From positions 1 to 19,659 of the forward strand of contig CAYNVN010000089.1 in the NCBI GenBank assembly GCA_964400655.1: a stretch of 19,659 nucleotides of DNA. The letters run 5' to 3'. The notes under the pieces were generated by a model. It ran no database searches. It had not been told where the DNA came from and saw nothing but the letters and a program-made list of their open reading frames with translations. Below are positions 1 to 8,200 of this stretch, one piece after another (positions within the stretch are counted from its first letter, which is position 1; every line of letters starts with the position of its first letter). The stretch is from B16-G9 sp964400655 (GTDB lineage: Bacteria > Bacteroidota > Bacteroidia > Bacteroidales > F082). Made by a program: the position numbers and the translations under genes.

Positions 1-36
1 TTTGAAAAAATGGCAATATTAGACATTTATGCGGTG

Positions 37-46
37 CAAACGTTTG
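37..46. promoter_or_regulatory. Perfect 10-bp palindrome CAAACGTTTG, candidate LacI-family operator
   Basis: CAAACGTTTG is a perfect palindrome with a central CG, embedded in GTGCAAACGTTTGAAA. That core closely resembles the operators bound by LacI/GalR/PurR-family repressors, and LacI-family regulators often control maltose and glycogen genes. It lies about 140 bases upstream of the debranching enzyme start. Its right half contains a TTTG that could serve as a -33 element, so a bound repressor could block transcription. Only one copy was seen and no regulator gene is present, so the function is inferred. Confidence 0.35.
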
Positions 47-73
47 AAAACACAGCCATGAATAAATACTTTG
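43..73 (+). promoter_or_regulatory. Candidate distal promoter of the glycogen operon
   Basis: TTTG at 43-46 could be a Bacteroidota -33 element. An imperfect -7 element, TACTTTG (one base shorter than TAnnTTTG), lies at 67-73, with 20 bases between them, the usual spacing for this class. Transcription would start near base 80 and leave a leader of about 110 nt. The -33 element overlaps the palindrome at 37-46. The -7 match is imperfect, so this is tentative. Confidence 0.25.
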
Positions 74-147
74 TATTAACGATGTTAAGAAAATGTTAAC
101 CTTTCTAAAATGGAGGAGGATAGAAAGATTATTCTGCTAAATATCAT

Positions 148-155
148 TACTTTTG
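148..155 (+). promoter_or_regulatory. Candidate -7 element TACTTTTG of the glycogen operon
   Basis: TACTTTTG matches the Bacteroidota -7 consensus TAnnTTTG at every fixed position and lies 33 bases before the ATG of the first gene, so the leader would be short and A-rich. No good TTTG or TTG is present 19-21 bases upstream, so the -33 half is weak or absent. It is an alternative or a second promoter to the distal candidate. Confidence 0.35.
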
Positions 156-188
156 CATAAATAAACAGGAAAAAGAAAACATCAGGAT

Positions 189-2135
189 ATGAGTTATATT
201 CATTTTGATAAAACCCGGTTAATAAACCTGCAATATTCCTTATCCAAGGAATTATTGCGTACCAACAGGGCCGGTAGCTATGCCAGTTCAACCATAATAA
301 ATACCAATACCCGCAAGTACCATGGTCTGCTTATTGTTCCTCAGCCGTTGATCGATGATAAAAACCATGTTTTGCTCTCAACGCTTGATGAAACCATTAT
401 TGCCAACGATTCGGAGTTTCATATTAGTGCCCGTATGTTTCCGGGTGGTGTTATTGCCCCCAAGGGACATAAATATATCCGTGACTTCGAGTCGGAACCT
501 AACCCGCGGATTGTTTATCGTTTGGGGCAGATTGTTTTTGTTAAAGAGTTTATTTTCTCTAAAAACGAAGACCGTATTTTTATAAGATATACGCTGGAAG
601 ATGGTCAAAACGGTGTTGTTTTTAAACTGAGCCCTTTTTTGGCTTATCGTAATACCGATTCTTTGTCTGTTTCAAATACGTGGGTTGATACGCGTTACAA
701 AGAGATAAAAAACGGGATCAGCTGGCAGATGTATCAGGGGTATTCGCGCATATTTATGCAATTTTCAAAAAAACCGAAATATACACACGTCCCCGACTGG
801 CATCATAATATAGAATATGTGCGGGAGCAGGAGAGGGGTTATCCGTTTACCGAAGACCTGTATGTTCCGGGCTATTTTGAGGTTGAGATGAAAAAAGGTG
901 ACTCGGTAGTGGTTTCGGTGGGATTGAAAGAGGAAACCCCTTCCTATTTTAAACGTCAGTTCAATGCCGAAATCAAAAAAAGAACACCCCGCGACAGTTT
1001 TGAACACTGCCTGATAAATGCCGCCGAGGAGTTCATTGTTAAACAGGATAAAAAAACACTTGTTATTGCGGGTTATCCGTGGTTCGGACGCTGGGGGCGC
1101 GACACCTTTATTTCGCTGCCCGGTTTAACACTTACCCGTAAAGATGAGCGATCGTTTAAAGAGGTGATGAAAACCATGCTTACCGAGCTTAAAGACGGGC
1201 TGTTTCCCAATGTGGGGCACGGTAAAGATGCGGCTTATAACAGTGTTGACTCTTCTCTGTGGTTTTTCTGGGCATTGCACCAATACGGGGTGATGACCGG
1301 AAAAAAAGAGGCCATTTGGAATGAGTATGGTAAATATATCAAACGTATTTTCAATGCCTTTGAAAAAGGTACGATTCACAATATAAAAATGCACGATAAC
1401 GGTTTGATTTGGGCAGGTGAAAAGGGTAAGGCACTCACATGGATGGATACCGTTATACATGGTAAACCTACCACCCCGCGCATGGGTTATACCGTTGAAG
1501 TAAATGCCTTATGGTACGATGCGCTGGTGTATAGTGTTGAACTTGCCCGATTGGCCGGTGATAATGCTTTTGTAAACAAATGGAAAAAATGGCCTGAGAT
1601 TGTTAAAAAGAGCTTTAACGAGCTGTTCTGGATTAATGAGGCAGGTTATCTGGCCGATTATGTTGATGGAGAGCATAAAGATATGTCGGTAAGGCCAAAC
1701 CAGATATTTGCCGCAGCACTTCCAAACAGTCCCATTGATAAATCGAAACAGATTATGGTTATCGAAAAGGTGAAGAGTGAACTGCTCACACCCAGGGGAC
1801 TGCGAACCCTGTCGCCGAAGAACCCGCATTATAAAGGAAGGTATTTTGGCGATCAGGCAACACGCGATGCAGCCTATCATCAGGGTATTGCATGGCCGTG
1901 GTTGCTTGGCTCTTTTGCCGAAGCATACCTTAATGTGTATGGCGATAAAGGTAAAGATTTCGTGCGTTCACTATATCAGGGGTTTGAGGAGGAGATGACG
2001 GAAGCCGGAATCGGTACCATCTCGGAAGTTTACGACGGCGACCCGCCGCACACAGCCGGTGGTGCCATTTCGCAGGCATGGAGCGTTGCAGAACTGCTGC
2101 GTATCAAATGGATGTTAGACGGTAAAATAAATTAG
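189..2135 (+). CDS. Glycogen debranching enzyme (amylo-alpha-1,6-glucosidase, GH133 type)
   Basis: This 648-residue cytoplasmic enzyme is predicted to hydrolyse the alpha-1,6 branch glucose of glycogen, giving linear chains to the phosphorylase encoded three genes downstream. The N-terminal domain (about 15-250) opens with the typical ELLRTNRAGSYASST and NTRKYHGLL motifs (21-48). The C-terminal (alpha/alpha)6 domain (about 270-645) carries GYPWFGRWGRDTFISLPGL (295-313), YNSVDSSLWFF (350-360), LTWMDT (416-421), AYHQGIAWPW (562-571) and ISEVYDGDPPHTAGG (611-625). The Asp of WGRDTF and the Glu of SEVYDG are likely catalytic carboxylates by analogy with the family. Length fits the archaeal/bacterial single-activity class, not the large bifunctional eukaryotic enzyme. 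There is no signal peptide. The ATG start places the conserved N-terminal motif about 20 residues in. It is the first gene of a four-gene operon. Confidence 0.93.
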   Translation: MSYIHFDKTRLINLQYSLSKELLRTNRAGSYASSTIINTNTRKYHGLLIVPQPLIDDKNHVLLSTLDETIIANDSEFHISARMFPGGVIAPKGHKYIRDFESEPNPRIVYRLGQIVFVKEFIFSKNEDRIFIRYTLEDGQNGVVFKLSPFLAYRNTDSLSVSNTWVDTRYKEIKNGISWQMYQGYSRIFMQFSKKPKYTHVPDWHHNIEYVREQERGYPFTEDLYVPGYFEVEMKKGDSVVVSVGLKEETPSYFKRQFNAEIKKRTPRDSFEHCLINAAEEFIVKQDKKTLVIAGYPWFGRWGRDTFISLPGLTLTRKDERSFKEVMKTMLTELKDGLFPNVGHGKDAAYNSVDSSLWFFWALHQYGVMTGKKEAIWNEYGKYIKRIFNAFEKGTIHNIKMHDNGLIWAGEKGKALTWMDTVIHGKPTTPRMGYTVEVNALWYDALVYSVELARLAGDNAFVNKWKKWPEIVKKSFNELFWINEAGYLADYVDGEHKDMSVRPNQIFAAALPNSPIDKSKQIMVIEKVKSELLTPRGLRTLSPKNPHYKGRYFGDQATRDAAYHQGIAWPWLLGSFAEAYLNVYGDKGKDFVRSLYQGFEEEMTEAGIGTISEVYDGDPPHTAGGAISQAWSVAELLRIKWMLDGKIN

Positions 2136-2143
2136 ATAGTTGA

Positions 2144-2156
2144 CGGGCTTTGCCCG
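2144..2156 (+). repeat. Small perfect hairpin CGGGC-TTT-GCCCG between genes 1 and 2
   Basis: A 5-bp GC-only stem with a 3-base loop begins 8 bases after the debranching enzyme stop and ends 17 bases before the next ATG. It is followed by ATTAAAAA, not a T-run, so it is not a convincing terminator. It may stabilise or separate segments of a polycistronic mRNA, but such a short stem could also be chance. Confidence 0.3.
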
Positions 2157-2173
2157 ATTAAAAATAACAGCGT

Positions 2174-3457
2174 ATGAGAGTGTTAATGTTCGGTTGGGAG
2201 TTTCCGCCACATATTACGGGAGGACTTGGTACAGCCTGTTACGGAATGACCAAAGGGCTTGCCAAACATGGTGTTGACCTGATTTTTGTGGTGCCTAAGG
2301 CGTATGGCGACGAAGACCAGCAGGCTGTAAGACTGGTGGATGCCGGGGATATTCCCTTTGACGTAACCAGCGAAGAGCATAAAGAGTATTGGGGTCATAT
2401 CAAATATATGGAGATAGGTTCCAATATCATTCCTTATGTCGATCCCGAAGAGTATAGTGTTACTTATGAGGAAAACCGTAAAACCGGTGAATCGTTTGCC
2501 AGTAACGTGTTTTCAAAGCATTATAAGTTTTCGGGAAAATACGGGGTTAACCTTATGGAAGAGGTTTCGCGTTACGCACTGATAGCTTCGGGGCTCGGCC
2601 GAAAAGAGGAGTTTGATGTTATTCATGCCCACGACTGGCTTACCTATCCTGCCGGAATTGCCGCTAAAAAAGCCTCAGGAAAACCGTTGGTGGTTCATAT
2701 GCACGCCACCGAATTCGACCGGTCGGGCGAAAATATTAATGATCAGGTTTACGCCATCGAACGCGAAGGAATGATGGAGGCCGATATGGTGATAGCCGTT
2801 AGTAACCTTACCCGTAATATCGTTATCGAACGTTACGGTATTCCTGCCGAAAAGGTGGTTACGGTTCACAACGCCGTTGACCATTCGATGATGGATGAGG
2901 TTAAAACCATTAAGAAATCATACAAGGAAAAACTGGTTACCTTTCTGGGGAGAATCACCCAGCAAAAGGGGCCGGAGTATTTTATTGAAGCAGCCTATAA
3001 AATATTACAAAAGGATGACAATGTCCGTTTTGTGATGGCAGGGTCGGGTGACATGCTGAACAAAATGATCGAACGGGTTGCGCACCTTAGAATTGCCGAT
3101 AAATTTCATTTTGCCGGATTTTTAAAGGGAAAAGATGTGGATCATATCTTTTCCATGAGTGATGTTTTTGTTATGCCTTCGGTTTCCGAACCTTTTGGTA
3201 TCGTTCCTTTGGAGGCGATGCGTTCCAATGTGCCGGTGGTGATTTCAAAACAGTCGGGCGTTTCCGAAATTCTGGTACATGCCCTTAAAGTAGATTTTTG
3301 GGATATCGACGGAATGGCCGATGCTATTTACGGATTACTCCATTACAACAGTATTTCGAGCATGTTTCGTAAATTGGGTAAGGTGGAGGTTGAAAACCTT
3401 AAATGGGAAGATGCCGCCGTTAAGGTGAAAGCCGTTTACGAATCGGTGTTAAACTAA
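2174..3457 (+). CDS. GT4-family glycosyltransferase, glycogen synthase-like
   Basis: This 427-residue GT-B fold enzyme is predicted to transfer glucosyl units from a nucleotide sugar, probably onto alpha-glucan given its neighbours. The N-terminal Rossmann half opens with the starch-synthase-like FGWEFPPHITGGLGT (6-20) and contains HAHDWLTYPAGI (151-162) and the acceptor-side HMHATEFDR (175-183). The C-terminal half starts near 253 (VTFLGRITQQKGPEYFIEAA) and carries VMAGSGD, SDVFVMPS and the EX7E donor-site motif in SEPFGIVPLEA, with Glu339 and Glu347. No signal peptide or membrane segment is present. It lies 38 bases after the debranching gene and 45 before the GH57 gene. A debranching enzyme-GT4-GH57 trio is a known arrangement in Bacteroidota and archaea. 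The exact donor (ADP- or UDP-glucose) and product cannot be read from sequence; a role in another glucan or glycoside is possible. Confidence 0.85.
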   Translation: MRVLMFGWEFPPHITGGLGTACYGMTKGLAKHGVDLIFVVPKAYGDEDQQAVRLVDAGDIPFDVTSEEHKEYWGHIKYMEIGSNIIPYVDPEEYSVTYEENRKTGESFASNVFSKHYKFSGKYGVNLMEEVSRYALIASGLGRKEEFDVIHAHDWLTYPAGIAAKKASGKPLVVHMHATEFDRSGENINDQVYAIEREGMMEADMVIAVSNLTRNIVIERYGIPAEKVVTVHNAVDHSMMDEVKTIKKSYKEKLVTFLGRITQQKGPEYFIEAAYKILQKDDNVRFVMAGSGDMLNKMIERVAHLRIADKFHFAGFLKGKDVDHIFSMSDVFVMPSVSEPFGIVPLEAMRSNVPVVISKQSGVSEILVHALKVDFWDIDGMADAIYGLLHYNSISSMFRKLGKVEVENLKWEDAAVKVKAVYESVLN

Positions 3458-3502
3458 ATTGAAATTCGGAAAAATAATAATTAGAAAACAAAAAATTAAG
3501 AT

Positions 3503-5080
3503 ATGAGATCCATCTGTTTTTATTTCCAGATTCATCAGCCATACAGGCTTCGTACATACCGTTTTTTCGATATTGGCGAAAAACACGATTATTACGATGA
3601 TTTTAACAACAGCTTTATCATGCGCAGGGTGGCCGATAAAAGCTATTTGCCCATGAATGCCTTGTTGCTTGACCTGATTAACGAGTACGGAGCGGCTTTT
3701 AAGGTGAGCTTTTCCATTTCGGGAATTGCACTCGACCAGTTGGCAGAGTATGCCCCTGATGTGCTGGAAAGCTTTAAAAAACTGGCCGCTACCGGTAATG
3801 TGGAGTTTTTGTCCGAAACAAATTCTCACTCGCTGGCATCGTTGAAAAGTCGTGAGGAGTTTGAAAAGCAGGTAAAATTACATACCGAAAAAATTGAAAA
3901 GTATTTTGGCGTAACACCCAAAACTTTCAGGAATACCGAACTTATTTATTCGGACGATATCGGCTCAATGGTAGCCGATATGGGTTATAATTTGATGCTT
4001 ACCGAAGGTGCCAAACATGTTTTGGGATGGCGAAGCCCCAACTTTTTATATGCCAGCGCCGTTAATCCTAAACTAAAGCTGTTGTTAAAGAATTTCCAGT
4101 TAAGCGATGATATTGCTTTCAGGTTTTCGGAACAAAACTGGAGCGAATGGCCGCTTACAACCGATAAGTTTGTTGACTGGCTGAACAACATCGATGAAAA
4201 GGAGGAGGTGGTGAACCTCTTTATGGATTACGAAACTTTTGGAGAACACCAGTGGGCCGAAACGGGCATCTTTGATTTTATGAAAAACCTGCCGGCCAAA
4301 GTGTTTGCCAAATCAAACTATACTTTCAATACCCCTTCGGAACTGGGCGAAAAATTACAGCCTGTCGGCCCCATCAGCGTGCCTTATCCCGTATCGTGGG
4401 CCGACGAGGAGCGCGACCTTACCGCATGGCTTGGCAACGACTTTCAGGATGAAGCGTTTGATAAACTCTATCAGCTCGAAAACAGGATAAAACAGTGCAA
4501 CGATGAGCAGATAAAACGCGACTGGTCACTGCTGCAAACTTCCGACCACTTTTATTATATGTGTACCAAGTGGTTTTCCGACGGCGATGTGCATAAATAC
4601 TTCAATCCATACGGGTCGCCCTACGAAGCTTTTATCAATTATATGAATGTGCTTTCCGATTTTATGATTAGGTTAGATAAGCATTGTGCATCATCCGAAG
4701 AAGATGTGAAAAACATTAAAGATTTGGCCGGTAAACTGATGGATGAGGTGGAAGATGTTGCCAAAAAGACAATAGGAGCCACAAAGAAAAAAGTAAAGAA
4801 AACCTACCAGGAGAGTAAAGATTTGCGCCTGGAGGATATTAAAGATATGTCGAATGCAGCCGTTAAAAAGCTATTAAAGGAGATTGACATAAACGAACTG
4901 GCCATTGCCCTTAAAGATGCCGAGGCGGAAGTGAGGGAGAAGATTTTACCCAATCTGGGGAAAAAGGCACGTAAAACTTACGATGATCTGCAAAAAGATT
5001 TGAAAAAGTTTAAAAAGAAAGACATTAAAAAATATAGAAAAACACTGGAAGATAAACTGAAAGAACTTTTCGGAAAATAA
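3503..5080 (+). CDS. GH57 alpha-amylase-family enzyme with FliG-like C-terminal extension
   Basis: The first ~395 residues form a retaining GH57 catalytic domain acting on alpha-glucans in the cytoplasm. The five GH57 regions are visible: FQIHQPYR (8-15), SISGIALDQL (71-80), FRNTELIYSDD (142-152) with Glu146 as likely nucleophile, LFMDYETFGEHQW (239-251) with Asp242 as likely acid/base, and SDHFYYMCTKW (347-357). The form resembles the short archaeal and Bacteroides alpha-amylase group, so hydrolysis or transglycosylation is likelier than branching, but branching is not excluded. After residue ~400 comes a Lys/Glu-rich helical extension of about 125 residues, which makes the protein longer than those relatives. 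Residues 442-520 read like the FliG C-terminal domain, including VKKLLKEIDINELAIALKDA. No signal peptide is seen. It is followed by a 149-base gap with a strong hairpin. Confidence 0.9.
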   Translation: MRSICFYFQIHQPYRLRTYRFFDIGEKHDYYDDFNNSFIMRRVADKSYLPMNALLLDLINEYGAAFKVSFSISGIALDQLAEYAPDVLESFKKLAATGNVEFLSETNSHSLASLKSREEFEKQVKLHTEKIEKYFGVTPKTFRNTELIYSDDIGSMVADMGYNLMLTEGAKHVLGWRSPNFLYASAVNPKLKLLLKNFQLSDDIAFRFSEQNWSEWPLTTDKFVDWLNNIDEKEEVVNLFMDYETFGEHQWAETGIFDFMKNLPAKVFAKSNYTFNTPSELGEKLQPVGPISVPYPVSWADEERDLTAWLGNDFQDEAFDKLYQLENRIKQCNDEQIKRDWSLLQTSDHFYYMCTKWFSDGDVHKYFNPYGSPYEAFINYMNVLSDFMIRLDKHCASSEEDVKNIKDLAGKLMDEVEDVAKKTIGATKKKVKKTYQESKDLRLEDIKDMSNAAVKKLLKEIDINELAIALKDAEAEVREKILPNLGKKARKTYDDLQKDLKKFKKKDIKKYRKTLEDKLKELFGK

Positions 5081-5107
5081 TCCTTTTAAAATAGTATGGT
5101 GTGCTTT

Positions 5108-5137
5108 CCCGGATATCGTTACGGTTATCCGGGTTTT
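5108..5137 (+). terminator. Intercistronic hairpin CCCGGATA...TATCCGGG, weak terminator or attenuator
   Basis: CCCGGATA (5108-5115) pairs perfectly with TATCCGGG (5126-5133); the 10-base loop contains CG-TTA-CG and can close further. Only four Ts follow (5134-5137). It begins 28 bases after the GH57 stop and lies about 100 bases before the synthase-phosphorylase start. I saw no Bacteroidota -7 element in the rest of the gap, so the fusion gene is probably transcribed from upstream, with this hairpin acting as a partial terminator or mRNA processing site. Confidence 0.45.
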
Positions 5138-5139
5138 AA

Positions 5140-5153
5140 CTGTTAGATAACAG
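5140..5153 (+). repeat. Short inverted repeat CTGTTA-GA-TAACAG
   Basis: Two perfect 6-base arms flank GA just downstream of the 5108-5133 hairpin. It could be a protein-binding dyad or a minor second stem-loop in the same leader. The rest of this gap (5154-5229) is A/T-rich, includes the palindrome TTATTAATAA, and ends in an A-rich leader before the next ATG. No function is assigned. Confidence 0.3.
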
Positions 5154-5229
5154 GTAATGAGTAATCTATTCCTTATTATTAATAACAAGTACAGCATAAT
5201 TAAATCACGAAATAAAATAAAACAGAGAT

Positions 5230-8200
5230 ATGAAGACAGATTTTGTATTTGAAGTAAGCTGGGAGATTTGTAACAAGGTGGGCGGTATTTATACCGTGCT
5301 TGCTTCAAAGGCCGGAGAGATTAAGCAAAAGTATAACGATAACTATATGCTCATCGGGCCCGATGTTTGGAAAGAAACAACATCAAACCCCGATTTTCTG
5401 GAAGATAACAGCCTGCTTAAAGAGTGGAAAGAGGCTGCACTTGAAGAGGGCCTTAAAATACGAACGGGCCGCTGGAATATAAAAAGCAAGCCGTTGGTTG
5501 TTTTGGTTGATTTTACACCGCTGTTTGCTAATAAAGATGAAATTTTTGCCAAACTTTGGGAAGATTACAAACTCGACTCGTTAAGCGGCCAGTGGGATTA
5601 TATTGAGCCGGCAATGTTTGGCTATGCCGCCGGTCAGGTGATTGGCAGCTTTATTGATTTTAAACAACCCGATGAGCTTCGTACCGTGGCACATTTTCAC
5701 GAGTGGATGACAGCCTCGGGTGTGTTGTATTTGAAAAAGCATTATCCGGGAACCGGCACGGCTTTTACAACACACGCCACAGTGCTGGGCCGTTCAATTG
5801 CCGGAAACGGTTTGCCGCTTTATGAGAACCTGAAAAACTACGATGCTGTACAAATGGCAAAGCGGTTTAATGTGGTTAGTAAAAATTCGCTGGAAACCAT
5901 TGCCGCACAGCAGGCCGACGCGTTTACCACCGTAAGCGATATTACCGCTTTGGAGTGCAAACAGTTTTTTAAGAAAAAACCCGACGAAATAACCATCAAC
6001 GGTTTCGACGAGCAGTTTGTACCTAAAAATGATAACTACATCAAAAAGAAAAAAACAGCCCGTAAAAAGGCGCTGGATATTGCAACAAAGCTCACCGGAA
6101 AAAAGTTTGACGACGATACATTCCTCATTATCAACAGCGGACGATATGAGTTTAGGAACAAAGGCATCGACCTGTATATACGGTCGCTGGCCAATATTAA
6201 TCGCGATAAAAAGGTAAAAAAAGATATTGTTGCTTTTATTGCCGTTCCTGCCGGACATGGTGAAGTTAATGAGGTTTTTGTTTCGGGCAAAAAACCCGAT
6301 GGTACCGATAAGTTCCTTACACACTATTTGTGGGACGGCCATAACGATCCGGTGTTGAATGAAGCCGTAAGAAACGGGCTGACCAACGATAAAGACCATA
6401 AAGTTACTCTGGTATTTTTGCCCGCTTACCTGAACGGTAACGACGGAGTGGCCAATCTCAATTATTACGACTTTTTTATCGGCTTCGATTTTTCGGTGTT
6501 CCCTTCCTATTACGAGCCGTGGGGTTATACGCCCATGGAGAGCATTGCCTTTCGTATTCCCACCGTAACCACTTCGGTGGCAGGTTTTGGCGACTGGATA
6601 AAGAATTTCGGTAAGGTTAAGCACCATTCGGTTACGGTTATCGATCGCGAAGAGGGAAAAGATGAGCTTGCCGTGAGCGAGATTACCAAAGCAATTACTA
6701 ATCAGCTCTCGTTGAAAAATCGTGCCCAAACCGAAAAAGAGGCGGAAACCATATTTAAAAAATTGCTTTGGAGCAAACTGGTTAAACATTATTACAGCGC
6801 CTGGGACGGTGCAGTAAAAAAAGCATCAAAACGGCGGGTTGACAGTGAAGAGTCGTATCGTCCGAAAACCAGAGAGGTGGAGGTGAGCTTGCAACAAGAC
6901 CGTCCGCAATGGAAAAAAATCCTTATTCGCCCTGTTTTGCCCGACGAATTAAAACCGCTTAAAGAACTTGCTTATAACCTGTGGTGGACATGGAATAGCG
7001 AAGCCTCGGAAATGTTTGCTTCCATCCTGCCCGATAAATGGGAAGCGCTTGAATTTAATGCCGTAAAACTTTTGGAACAGCTCTCATCGACCGACCATAA
7101 ACGGTTGATGAAAGATGAAAAATTTATGAAAAAACTGAAATCGGTTTATGCCGCTTTTAACGATTACATGGCATTAAAAGAGCAGCAGGACAAAACCTCC
7201 ATTGCCTATTTCAGTATGGAGTACGGTTTGCATGTAAGCCTTAAAATCTATTCCGGCGGACTTGGTATTTTGGCGGGCGACTATCTTAAGCAGGCATCCG
7301 ATTCCAACAAAAATTTTGTGGCTGTGGGCTTGCTTTATCGTTACGGCTATTTTAAACAGAGCATAACCTACGGTGGCGACCAGGTGGCCGAAAGTGTTCC
7401 GCAAAAGTTTACACAACTTCCGCTTATTCCGGTAAGAAATGAAAACGGAGAGTGGGTTACGGTAAAAATTGCACTTCCGGGACGTAATGTGCTGGCAAAG
7501 GCATGGCAGGTAAATGTGGGTAGAGTGCCGCTCTATTTGCTGGATACCGATATTGAGGAAAATTCGTACGAAGACAGAACCATAACCCATCATTTGTATG
7601 GCGGCGACAGGGAACATCGTTTAAAGCAGGAGATGCTGCTCGGACTTGGCGGCATCAGACTGCTTCATAATCTTAATCTGAAACCCGATGTTTTTCACAG
7701 CAACGAAGGCCATTCGGCATTTATCGGTATTGAAAGAATCAGGAACCTGATGGAAGCTCATAAACTGGATTTTGAAACCGCCAAAGAGGTGGTGAGGGCT
7801 TCCACGCTGTTTACCACTCATACACCCGTTCCGGCCGGACACGATACTTTTGAAGAGCATCTTATTCGTGCCTACCTGTCGCATTTCAGCAACCATTTAA
7901 ACATCAGCTGGGAAAAATTTGTTGGCTTAGGCAGGTTTAATCCTGGCGATAACTCCGAAGAGTTCTCCATGAGTGTGCTGGCTGCCAATCTTTCGCAGGA
8001 GGTAAACGGTGTTAGCCGTATTCATGGTAAAGTGTCGCGCGATATGTTTAGGCGTTTGTATCCGGGCTACTACTCCGAGGAGTTGCACATAGGTTATGTT
8101 ACCAACGGGGTGCATTATTATACATGGACCGATGATTTGTGGCAAAAAACCTATCAAAAAGCTTTTGGAAAGGAGTTTGTGTTTGATCAGCCCGACGATA

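Noticed and set aside
112..119. GGAGGAGG, which looks like a Shine-Dalgarno sequence
   Set aside because: No start codon follows at a suitable distance and the first gene begins about 70 bases later; the other genes here use A-rich leaders.
2144..2160. CGGGC-TTT-GCCCG as an intrinsic terminator between genes 1 and 2
   Set aside because: The stem is only 5 bp and is followed by ATTAAAAA instead of Ts; the operon clearly continues.
5794..6789. 331-codon open frame on the minus strand inside the synthase-phosphorylase gene
   Set aside because: It lies antisense to strongly conserved GT3 coding sequence and its translation has no recognisable motif; it is a by-product of codon use on the coding strand.
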